Translations under genes and position numbers: made by a program
The notes under the pieces: generated by a model
The model's database searches: none
Seen by the model: the letters and a program-made list of their open reading frames with translations, nothing else
Told to the model about the DNA's origin: nothing
DNA from: F1-60-MAGs149 sp037133215
Lineage (GTDB): Bacteria; Actinomycetota; Thermoleophilia; Gaiellales; F1-60-MAGs149
Length of the DNA stretch: 19,532 nucleotides
Direction of reading: 5' to 3'
NCBI GenBank assembly: GCA_037133215.1
Contig: JBAXOM010000030.1
Span: 1 to 19,532, forward strand
Part shown: positions 1-5,988 of the stretch, one piece after another
How the letters are laid out: every line of letters starts with the position of its first letter
Position numbering within the stretch: position 1 is the stretch's first letter

Positions 1-1190
1 TACTTGGCGATGTTGTCGGCACCCGCGTAGTCCTCGTCGCCCTCCATGGCGAACTCGGTCTCCGACTTGATGTCGATGCGCCAACCCGTCAACTTGGCTG
101 CCAGACGCGCATTCTGCCCCTCACGGCCGATCGCCAGCGACAGCTGGTCGTCCGGCACGATCACAGTCGCCTGCATGCTTTCGTCGTCGACGAGGACCTC
201 CTTGACGCGCGCCGGAGCGAGCGCCTTGGCGATGAAGCGAGCGGGCTCATCGTTCCAAGGAATGATGTCGATCTTCTCGCCACGCAACTCGGAGACGACC
301 ATGCGGACGCGCGAGCCACGCGGACCGACACAGGCACCAACCGGGTCGACGCCCTGCACCTTCGACTCAACTGCGATCTTGGCGCGATAGCCAGCCTCGC
401 GGGCAACCTGACGGATCTCGACGAGACCGTCGGCGATCTCTGGCACCTCGAGCGTGAACATCTCGCGGATCATCTCTTCCGAGCGTCGCGAGAGCACGAT
501 CTGAGGTCCACGCGTGCCGCTGCGAACCTCGATGATGACGGCCTTGATGCGCGCGCCGTGCTCGTAGCGCTCGCCAGGCACCTGCTCGGAGCCAGGCAAG
601 AGCGCCTCGACACGACCAAGATCGACGAGGCAGTAACGATTGTCGGCCTGCTGGACGATGCCGGTTACGACGTCGCCCACGCGGTCCTGATACTCCTCGA
701 ACATCATGTCGCGCTCGACCTCGCGGATCCGCTGCAGGATGACCTGCTTGGCGGTCTGCGCTGCGATGCGACCGAAGTTCTTCGGTGTTGCGTCGTACTG
801 AATGATGTTGTGTCCGGCGAGTGCATCCCAATCGATAATTGCCTCGGGCTCGTTGTCGATCGGGTCGGGATCGCGATCGGCACGAATGTAGAACGCAGGG
901 CGCTCGCGACGCGGGCGCTCCGGCTCGACCGGCAGTTCGCTCATCTCGGGCGGCAACGGATATTCCAGCAGCCCAAGCGCCTCGAGCTGATCATCTGTGG
1001 CGTCGATCTGCATGACACGAAAGTCGCCAGAATCGCGATCGATCACGACGCGAGCATGCTTGCCCTTCGCATCGGGTGTCTTGCGATAGGCCGCACCCAG
1101 CGCCTCTTCGAGTGCTACCAACAGGATTTCGGAGTCGATCGACTTTTGCTGTTCTAGCTCTCGGACAGCTTCGAGAATTTCTTTACTCAT
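1..1190 (-). CDS. nusA: Transcription termination/antitermination factor NusA (3' end at or beyond window edge)
   Basis: NusA binds RNA polymerase and nascent RNA and controls pausing, termination and antitermination. Translation of the minus strand from the ATG at 1188-1190 gives 396 codons with no stop before the edge; the last two visible bases are TA, so the next codon could be a stop or Tyr. The N-terminal domain covers about residues 1-165 and contains NFGRIAAQTAKQVILQR (139-154). The S1 domain is about 170-235. KH1 is about 240-310, with DPVGACVGPRG near 282-292, and KH2 about 315-378, with QLSLAIGREGQNARLAAKL near 349-367. Residues about 64-115 form a Pro/Arg/Glu-rich insert that Bacillus NusA lacks. 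The start overlaps the rimP stop by ATGA, which implies translational coupling. The short acidic tail after KH2 suggests there are no C-terminal acidic repeats of the enterobacterial type. Identification is very secure. Confidence 0.97.
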   Translation of the reverse strand, partial: MSKEILEAVRELEQQKSIDSEILLVALEEALGAAYRKTPDAKGKHARVVIDRDSGDFRVMQIDATDDQLEALGLLEYPLPPEMSELPVEPERPRRERPAFYIRADRDPDPIDNEPEAIIDWDALAGHNIIQYDATPKNFGRIAAQTAKQVILQRIREVERDMMFEEYQDRVGDVVTGIVQQADNRYCLVDLGRVEALLPGSEQVPGERYEHGARIKAVIIEVRSGTRGPQIVLSRRSEEMIREMFTLEVPEIADGLVEIRQVAREAGYRAKIAVESKVQGVDPVGACVGPRGSRVRMVVSELRGEKIDIIPWNDEPARFIAKALAPARVKEVLVDDESMQATVIVPDDQLSLAIGREGQNARLAAKLTGWRIDIKSETEFAMEGDEDYAGADNIAK

Positions 1191-1630
1191 AGCGACTTCA
1201 CCAGCTTCCACATGAGGGTTGACTTCTTAACGTCGGCGTACGGCACCTCGAGGCGCTCGCCACCGGTTTCGACCGTGACTGAATTGGACCCAGCTGCAAT
1301 CAGCACGCCGGCAAAGGCGGTCTGCCCTGCAACCGGAACGCGCATGACAAAGGACGCCTCGCGCCCAATCGATCGCGCGTAATGATCGGGGCGCGTCAGG
1401 GCCCGATCGAGACCAGGCGACGAGACCTCAAGCGCCCAGTCCTCGCGCAGCGGCAAGAGTGCCCGCGAGATTTCCTCGCAGACAGCGAGCGAGACGCCGC
1501 CTTCGCAATCGACCATGACGCGCAACTGACCGTGGCCGGCGTCGGCCATCACATCCCAGAGGTAGATATCGGGACGGACCTCGGAAATCAGCTGTTCTAC
1601 GACAGTTCGTGGATCTGCTGGATTTTCCAT
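1187..1630 (-). CDS. rimP: Ribosome maturation factor RimP
   Basis: RimP binds the free 30S subunit and is needed for its late maturation. The 147-residue product has the usual length and two-domain layout: an N-terminal alpha/beta domain and a C-terminal SH3-like barrel from about residue 80. The diagnostic EVSSPGLDRALTRP stretch begins near residue 68. The ATG at 1628-1630 is preceded by a near-ideal Shine-Dalgarno (AAGGAGGTG), which fixes the start. The gene overlaps nusA by four bases. The rimP-nusA order is conserved across bacteria, usually followed by infB, which would lie left of this window. An intrinsic-terminator-like hairpin lies only about 33 bases upstream, so transcription probably enters through read-through or regulated antitermination rather than a promoter next to the gene. 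Confidence 0.96.
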   Translation of the reverse strand: MENPADPRTVVEQLISEVRPDIYLWDVMADAGHGQLRVMVDCEGGVSLAVCEEISRALLPLREDWALEVSSPGLDRALTRPDHYARSIGREASFVMRVPVAGQTAFAGVLIAAGSNSVTVETGGERLEVPYADVKKSTLMWKLVKSL

Positions 1631-1632
1631 GG

Positions 1633-1641
1633 CACCTCCTT
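1633..1641 (-). promoter_or_regulatory. Strong Shine-Dalgarno of rimP
   Basis: On the minus strand these bases read AAGGAGGTG and lie two bases before the rimP ATG. The match to the anti-Shine-Dalgarno is close to complete, which is stronger than most sites in this window and fixes the rimP start at 1630. Confidence 0.85.
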
Positions 1642-1663
1642 CAATTGTCTTCGTCCAGAAACG

Positions 1664-1687
1664 AAAAAACGGGCTCTTGGCCCGTTT
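1664..1687 (-). terminator. Intrinsic terminator hairpin between dtd and rimP (possible rimP-nusA leader attenuator)
   Basis: On the minus strand an 8-bp perfect stem (AAACGGGC pairing with GCCCGTTT; arms 1680-1687 and 1667-1674) closes a 5-base loop. It runs directly into six Ts (1664-1669), the textbook layout of a Rho-independent terminator. It is 80 bases downstream of the dtd stop and 33 bases upstream of the rimP ATG. It could simply end dtd. Because almost no room remains for a rimP promoter, it may instead be a conditional terminator in the rimP-nusA leader. Confidence 0.85.
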
Positions 1688-1766
1688 CGGCCGAGCGCCT
1701 TAGAACCACGCTCGTGCCGAAGGGTACCAGAGGAATGGTGTGCGCGGTTCGCTCTGCGTCTGGTGT

Positions 1767-2210
1767 CTACGGCGCGACGTCGAGCACGATCGTGACGGGC
1801 CCGTCGTTGACGAGCGACACCTTCATGTCTGCCCCAAAGCGCCCAGTCGCAATCGTGATCCCGCGTGCTCGCAACGCGTCCACATACTGCTCGACGAGTG
1901 GTTCAGCCACCGCAGGGTCGGCGGCACCCGTAAACGATGGGCGATTGCCCTTGCGCGTGTCGGCAAGCAGCGTGAATTGTGAGACAACGAGGATGCTCCC
2001 GCTGATTTCGATGACCGAACGATCAAAGCGGCCCACATCGTCTCGGAAGATCCGCAGGGCCGTTGTCTTGGCAGCCGCACGCTCCACCACGCTCGCGTCA
2101 TCGCCCTCGGCAATACCCACCAACGCCACGAGGCCCGCATCGATCTTGCCGACCGTCTCGCCGTCGACCGTCACGCTTGCCTCAAGGACCCGTTGCAAAA
2201 CCACGCGCAT
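1767..2210 (-). CDS. dtd: D-aminoacyl-tRNA deacylase
   Basis: Dtd hydrolyses D-aminoacyl-tRNAs, and glycyl-tRNA(Ala), in the cytosol and so protects translation. The 147-residue product matches the family length and carries both defining motifs: SQFTLLAD (77-84), with the catalytic-site Ser/Gln/Phe, and NDGPVT (135-140), with the cross-subunit Gly-cisPro. MRVVLQRV is the canonical N-terminus, so I chose the ATG at 2208-2210 over the GTG two codons upstream. No Shine-Dalgarno is visible. It lies on the same strand as rimP-nusA but is separated from them by a terminator-like hairpin, and it is divergent from the decarboxylase across a gap of about 168 bases. Confidence 0.96.
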   Translation of the reverse strand: MRVVLQRVLEASVTVDGETVGKIDAGLVALVGIAEGDDASVVERAAAKTTALRIFRDDVGRFDRSVIEISGSILVVSQFTLLADTRKGNRPSFTGAADPAVAEPLVEQYVDALRARGITIATGRFGADMKVSLVNDGPVTIVLDVAP

Positions 2211-2366
2211 TGGCACGGTGTATCAGACCCGCGTCCTCCTGTCCTCCGCCTCGGGTAGGCTCACCGGGATAGGAAACGGGGTCCTGCCCGCGCCGGCATC
2301 TGTGGCGGTCTGGGCGGCTTACGTGGGAATCACCAAAAGACGCCGGCATCATTGCCGACCGATCAC

Positions 2367-2371
2367 GGGAG
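2367..2371 (+). promoter_or_regulatory. Ribosome binding site deciding the decarboxylase start
   Basis: GGGAG lies seven bases before the ATG at 2379. An in-frame TTG at 2352 has no such site, so the ATG start is preferred. Confidence 0.7.
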
Positions 2372-2378
2372 CACCGCG

Positions 2379-3803
2379 ATGAGCGAACTGCCTTTGTACG
2401 ACGCGTATACGAAATTTCTGAATACTCCAGGGACTCCGTTTACGGTGCCCGGCCACAAGCGCAACCCGCTCCTCAGCGATGCCCTGCTGTCACTCGATTT
2501 GCCGCTCTACGGTGCCGTCGAGAACATCAGTGGCACGACCGGTCGTCTGCAACGCGCCGAGCGTCTGGCGGGCGAATTGTGGGGTGCCGACTGGGCTGGG
2601 TTCTCGGTGCAGGGCTCATCGCACGGCAACATGGCGATCGCCATGACAATCGGCGTTCCGGGCGACAAGGTGATCGTCGCCCGCACGCTGCACAAGTCGC
2701 TCTTCTTTGGCCTCGTGCTCTCCGGCCTCGTCCCCGTCTGGGTCAAGCCCGACATCGACGCCGAGACCGGTCTGACCGCTGGCATTCCCGTCGAGCGCAT
2801 TGCTCAGGCGTTGCGTGAACATCCCGACGCCAAGGCGGTGATGCTCGTCGAGCCGAGCTACGTCGGTGGCGTCTCGGATGTCGCCGCGATCGCCAAGCTT
2901 GTCCACGCCCACGGCATTCCCCTGACGGTCGATGCGGCCTGGGGTGCTCACCTCGGCTTTCATCCTGACCTGCCACCGCATGCATTGCAGGCAGGTGCGG
3001 ACGTGCTGGTGACGAGCGTCCATAAACACATCACTGGTTTCACGCAGTCGTCGCTCGTGCTTGCTCAGTCCGAGCGGATTGATCTTGAGCGCCTCGAGCC
3101 GGCTTTTGAGGGTCTCCACACGACGAGCCCTTCGGGCGGCATCATGGCCAGCATCGATCGGGCCCGTGCGCTGCTCGACGAGCGGGGAGAGGAGCTGCTC
3201 GGCAACGCAATCCGACTGGCCGCCGAGGCCCGTGTGCGTTTCCGCGAGGTTCCCGGCCTTGGTGTCGTGGGCGAGGAGATCGCGGATCGGTCGCCGGCGC
3301 TGCTGATGCACGGCCCGACGAAGATCGTGCTGACGCTGGTCGGGACGGGTGCTGACGGCCAGGCCGTGTCGACGGTGCTCGAAGAGCGCGGCGTCACGCT
3401 TGAGTTCGCCGACCGCGACACCTTCTGCCCGGTGATCACCCTCGCCGATACGGACGAGACCGTCAATCGCATGGTCGACGAGATCATCCGTGCGATCGAG
3501 GAGCACCGGGGCACACCACGCCCAATCGTGCCGTTGACCGCGTGGACGGTCGATCCCGATACGGCGATGTCGCCACGGGATGCGTTCTTCGCCGCCCACG
3601 AGCGCGTCTCCGCCACCGAAGCCGTGGGGCGTATCGCCGCCGAGACTGCCGCACCGTACCCGCCTGGCATTCCGGCACTCGCTCCGGGCGAGCGTATCCA
3701 CGGTGAGGTCCTCGCCGCCCTCCAGGCCGAAGCTGCGAGCGGGACGCGCATCGCCTATTGCGGCGACTCACAACTCCAGACCGTTCTCGTCGTCAAGGAG
3801 TAG
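2379..3803 (+). CDS. Orn/Lys/Arg decarboxylase family PLP-dependent enzyme
   Basis: This 474-residue product belongs to the short Orn/Lys/Arg decarboxylase group (fold type I PLP enzymes, similar in size to Bacillus SpeA/YaaO). Such enzymes remove the carboxyl group of arginine, lysine or ornithine to give agmatine, cadaverine or putrescine. Visible signatures are PGHK (24-27), the SVQGSSHGN cofactor-phosphate region (76-84), DAAWGAH (185-191) with the Asp that contacts the PLP ring nitrogen, and SVHKHITG (213-220) with Lys216 as the Schiff-base lysine. The C-terminal domain ends with the family's PYPPGIPALAPGE motif. There is no N-terminal wing domain like that of the long inducible decarboxylases. 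Substrate cannot be read from sequence; arginine is the most common in this short group. It is a single-gene unit ending in a strong hairpin. Confidence 0.93.
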   Translation: MSELPLYDAYTKFLNTPGTPFTVPGHKRNPLLSDALLSLDLPLYGAVENISGTTGRLQRAERLAGELWGADWAGFSVQGSSHGNMAIAMTIGVPGDKVIVARTLHKSLFFGLVLSGLVPVWVKPDIDAETGLTAGIPVERIAQALREHPDAKAVMLVEPSYVGGVSDVAAIAKLVHAHGIPLTVDAAWGAHLGFHPDLPPHALQAGADVLVTSVHKHITGFTQSSLVLAQSERIDLERLEPAFEGLHTTSPSGGIMASIDRARALLDERGEELLGNAIRLAAEARVRFREVPGLGVVGEEIADRSPALLMHGPTKIVLTLVGTGADGQAVSTVLEERGVTLEFADRDTFCPVITLADTDETVNRMVDEIIRAIEEHRGTPRPIVPLTAWTVDPDTAMSPRDAFFAAHERVSATEAVGRIAAETAAPYPPGIPALAPGERIHGEVLAALQAEAASGTRIAYCGDSQLQTVLVVKE

Positions 3804-3804
3804 C

Positions 3805-3855
3805 CGGTACGACAGAGGCCCCCGCTCCGCTAGGAACGAGGGCCTCGTCGTACCG
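3805..3855. terminator. Long palindromic hairpin between convergent genes
   Basis: CGGTACGAC (3805-3813) plus GAGGCCC (3815-3821) pair with GGGCCTC (3840-3846) plus GTCGTACCG (3847-3855), leaving one bulged A at 3814. The apex pairs further (3823-3824 with 3837-3838, and 3826-3828 with 3833-3835) around a GCTA tetraloop. The gene ends converge here, which fits a bidirectional terminator. No T-tract follows on either strand, so this would be a hairpin without U-tail, a type reported in high-GC actinobacteria. Confidence 0.65.
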
Positions 3856-3883
3856 TCATAGAGGGCAATGACCCTCGTGCCTG

Positions 3884-4825
3884 CTACTTGATCTTGGCGA
3901 CGTTAAAGACGCCCTTCAAGAAGACGATCTTCTGCGCTTTGAAGGTCGGCTGGAAGGTTGCCGCGTCGAAGGTGACCTTGCCGCGGAATTGCGCCTTGAT
4001 CGAGCCGGGCGCATTGTTGGCAGCATTGTCGAGCTCGTTGCAGGAGACGAGGTCCGGGATCTTGTCCGGGTCCGACGTATCGGCGAAGCACTTGGTGGCT
4101 GCTGTAGTGGTGATGACGAACGACTCGCCCTCAAGCTGGTCGTTGAGGAAGGCCTTGGTCTGCTTGTTGACACCGTCCTCAACGCTCTTGAAGGTGACGT
4201 CAAACGAGCCATTCACATCACCGCTGCCCTCAACGTTCATATTGATCACGAGGAACTTGTTGTCGAGCTGCTTCTTAATGTCATTGGGCGGCGGCGTATC
4301 GAATCCACCGTCCTGCCCGGCAGGCATGCACGGGGCATTCTTCGTTGGCTTCGCGCCTGGGGCGCACGGCTGTGGCTTGCACGGAGACGACATCGACGGC
4401 ATCTGTCCCGCCGCGCAGTCGGGCATATCGAACTTGCACGGAGCCTGTGGTGTGGGCATGGTGCCTGCCGCACAGGCCGGGAGATTGGCCCAGTCGACAC
4501 CGCCACCCTGCTGGCCACCCTGCTGGCCACCCTGCTGACCACCCTGCTGACCACCCTGCTGGCCACCCTGCTGGCCACCCTGCTGGCCACCCTGCTGGTC
4601 GGTTGGCATGCAAGGAACTGCCTGCGTTGGCTGTTGCCCTTGAGCGCACTGAGGCATGTTTTGCGGCATGCATGGAGATGCCTGCGTTGGCTGTTGCCCT
4701 GGAGCGCAGGGCGTCATTTCCCGGGCGGTGGGATTGAGCGTCCGCGCACCGCCGATGTTCGCGGCCGCCAGCAGAATGACCGCTGTCATCGCTACAAGGA
4801 GCGCCGCTCTAAATGTTTTTCTCAT
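3884..4825 (-). CDS. Secreted Cys-repeat protein with QQGG tandem array, unknown function
   Basis: I do not recognise this 313-residue protein. Residues 1-28 look like a Sec signal peptide: MRKTFR, then a hydrophobic stretch to about 22, then GGARTL. Five copies of C-A-x-G-x-x-P-[TS]-x-x-x-P-C follow, with Cys pairs at 40/52, 60/72, 118/130, 137/149 and 154/166, always 12 apart. Copies two and three are separated by exactly eight QQGG units (77-108). After a Pro-rich linker, residues about 182-313 form a separate domain of alternating polar/hydrophobic strands with two further Cys (246, 262). The 12 Cys in total suit disulfides outside the membrane. The start is set by GGAGG eight bases before the ATG and by a promoter at 4859-4887. 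It is a monocistronic gene. Extracellular or wall-associated location is inferred. Confidence 0.85.
   Translation of the reverse strand: MRKTFRAALLVAMTAVILLAAANIGGARTLNPTAREMTPCAPGQQPTQASPCMPQNMPQCAQGQQPTQAVPCMPTDQQGGQQGGQQGGQQGGQQGGQQGGQQGGQQGGGVDWANLPACAAGTMPTPQAPCKFDMPDCAAGQMPSMSSPCKPQPCAPGAKPTKNAPCMPAGQDGGFDTPPPNDIKKQLDNKFLVINMNVEGSGDVNGSFDVTFKSVEDGVNKQTKAFLNDQLEGESFVITTTAATKCFADTSDPDKIPDLVSCNELDNAANNAPGSIKAQFRGKVTFDAATFQPTFKAQKIVFLKGVFNVAKIK
4503..4598 (-). repeat. Tandem 12-bp array, eight copies, encoding (QQGG)8
   Basis: Eight back-to-back 12-base units of the type CCACCCTGCTGG (plus-strand reading) cover exactly 96 bases. Only a G/A change in units three and four breaks the identity. 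In frame on the minus strand each unit gives QQGG. Near-identity at the DNA level implies recent slippage expansion inside the coding region. Confidence 0.95.
4606..4708 (-). repeat. Internal 60-bp-period duplication encoding Cys-repeats 1 and 2
   Basis: The segments 4606-4648 and 4666-4708 are 43 bases long, 60 bases apart, and differ at only about four positions. They share an uninterrupted 20-base core. They encode the first two Cys-x12-Cys units, which points to recent duplication. Units three to five are more diverged. Confidence 0.85.
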
Positions 4826-4858
4826 CAGGAATGCCTCCGAGGAACGTTAGATGGCCGA

Positions 4859-4887
4859 ATCTTAGAGCCAGCCGCGCTACGTTGCAA
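4859..4887 (-). promoter_or_regulatory. Sigma-70-type promoter of the secreted Cys-repeat gene
   Basis: On the minus strand TTGCAA (4882-4887) and TAAGAT (4859-4864) are separated by exactly 17 bases. This predicts a transcript start near 4852 and a leader of about 27 bases that contains the GGAGG site at 4834-4838. It is the clearest housekeeping-type promoter I can see in the window. Confidence 0.6.
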
Positions 4888-4930
4888 GCGCAACAATCGT
4901 CGGCACACAACCTGAGCGTGGGTCGATGCT

Positions 4931-5887
4931 CTACGTCCAATCAACCGCATTGCGCGGCGTCCGATCGACCGAGAACGAGAACACATCGGGGCGGTTGTAG
5001 TGGCCGACCGCATCAAAGTGCTGGAATTCTCCGCTCAAGCGTCCAAGGTCGAGCTCGGCGTGGAGAATCTCCTCGCCTGAGCCGGCCGGACCGACGACCC
5101 ATTCGCCGTCCGGACCAATCACACCTGAGCCACCCGAGAGCAGAAGCCCATCGTTAGCGACCTGACTATTCCAGGTACCGAGCAACGTCTGTTCCCTCAG
5201 ATCCTTCGGAATCTCCTCGATCGACAGCGACGAGCCGGCCGCGATCACGTAGCAGCGTCCCTCAAAGGCGTAGTGGCGGCTGGCGAGCGTGGCGTTTGGA
5301 CCGACATCGGGCCAGACGGCGATATGGATCTGCTCGCGCAGCGAATGCATCGCCATGCGCGTCAGAGGCATCCAGTGCTCCCAGCAGATCAGCCCGCCAA
5401 CCCGACCGAGCTCGGTGTCGTACACGTTGAGTGTGCTGCCGTCGCCGCGACCCCAGATCATGCGCTCGGCGTGCGTGGGCATCAACTTGCGATGACACCC
5501 GAGCACGCTGCCGTCGGCTCCGATCGAGAGCAGGCTGTTGAAGAGCGTCCCGCCGGAGAGCGCATCGCGTTCCTGAATGCCGAGGTGGAGCTGCACCTGC
5601 AACTCGCGGGCCAACTCGCCGAGGCGTTCGGTGGCGGGGCCGGGTACCTCGATCGCATTGTCGAGCATGCGCGCATAGGCATTCTTCTGCAGCTCGCCGT
5701 CCCAGGGCGCCTGGCCATACATCCAGACGGGATAACCCGGAATCCACGTCTCCGGGAACACCACCATCTGGGCACCAGCCGACGCCGCAGCGCTTGCGAG
5801 CCGCTCTACCTCGGCGAGACAGCCATCAAGATCGAGCATCTTCGGTGCGGCCTGGGCGATCGCGACGTGCACGGTTCCTGTCTGCAT
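4931..5887 (-). CDS. Nitrilase (nitrilase/cyanide hydratase family)
   Basis: Nitrilases hydrolyse organic nitriles to the carboxylic acid and ammonia. The 318-residue product has the complete catalytic triad in standard context: Glu46 in FPETW, Lys134 in HRKLMPTHAER, and Cys168 in GLICWEHW. The WIPGYPVW and PTHAER stretches are characteristic of true nitrilases (branch 1) rather than of amidases, carbamoylases or NAD synthetase domains. The reading frame stays open upstream to 6226, but that part is antisense to aceB; the domain begins right after the ATG at 5885-5887, so I start there. The Shine-Dalgarno is weak. It is divergent from aceB across about 100 bases. Substrate (aliphatic, aryl or arylaceto-nitrile) cannot be assigned. 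Confidence 0.93.
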   Translation of the reverse strand: MQTGTVHVAIAQAAPKMLDLDGCLAEVERLASAAASAGAQMVVFPETWIPGYPVWMYGQAPWDGELQKNAYARMLDNAIEVPGPATERLGELARELQVQLHLGIQERDALSGGTLFNSLLSIGADGSVLGCHRKLMPTHAERMIWGRGDGSTLNVYDTELGRVGGLICWEHWMPLTRMAMHSLREQIHIAVWPDVGPNATLASRHYAFEGRCYVIAAGSSLSIEEIPKDLREQTLLGTWNSQVANDGLLLSGGSGVIGPDGEWVVGPAGSGEEILHAELDLGRLSGEFQHFDAVGHYNRPDVFSFSVDRTPRNAVDWT

Positions 5888-5975
5888 GGCCCTGTTGTAG
5901 CAGGAATCGCGAAACGAGCCACATGCAACAGATCGGTAGATGCCTATGGAATGATCACCTTTACCCGAACCCCCC

Positions 5976-5981
5976 AAGGAG
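5976..5981 (+). promoter_or_regulatory. Ribosome binding site deciding the aceB GTG start
   Basis: AAGGAG lies seven bases before the GTG at 5989. It selects this GTG over the upstream in-frame starts, which lie antisense to the nitrilase gene. Confidence 0.8.
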
Positions 5982-5988
5982 CGCGTCC

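Noticed and set aside
2616..3701. A 361-codon minus-strand frame opposite the decarboxylase
   Set aside because: Antisense shadow; the His/Arg/Asp-rich translation has no recognisable domain.
4503..4598. The 12-bp array as a CRISPR-like or regulatory repeat
   Set aside because: There are no spacers, the units are contiguous and the array is in frame inside a coding sequence.
3989..4915. A 308-codon plus-strand frame with a (TLLA)n array opposite the secreted Cys-repeat protein
   Set aside because: The repeat is only the antisense reading of the QQGG array. The minus-strand frame has the signal peptide, promoter, ribosome site and conserved Cys spacing.
5794..5988. N-terminal extension of the malate synthase frame
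   Set aside because: It lies opposite the nitrilase gene; AAGGAG seven bases before the GTG at 5989 and the family length fix the start downstream.
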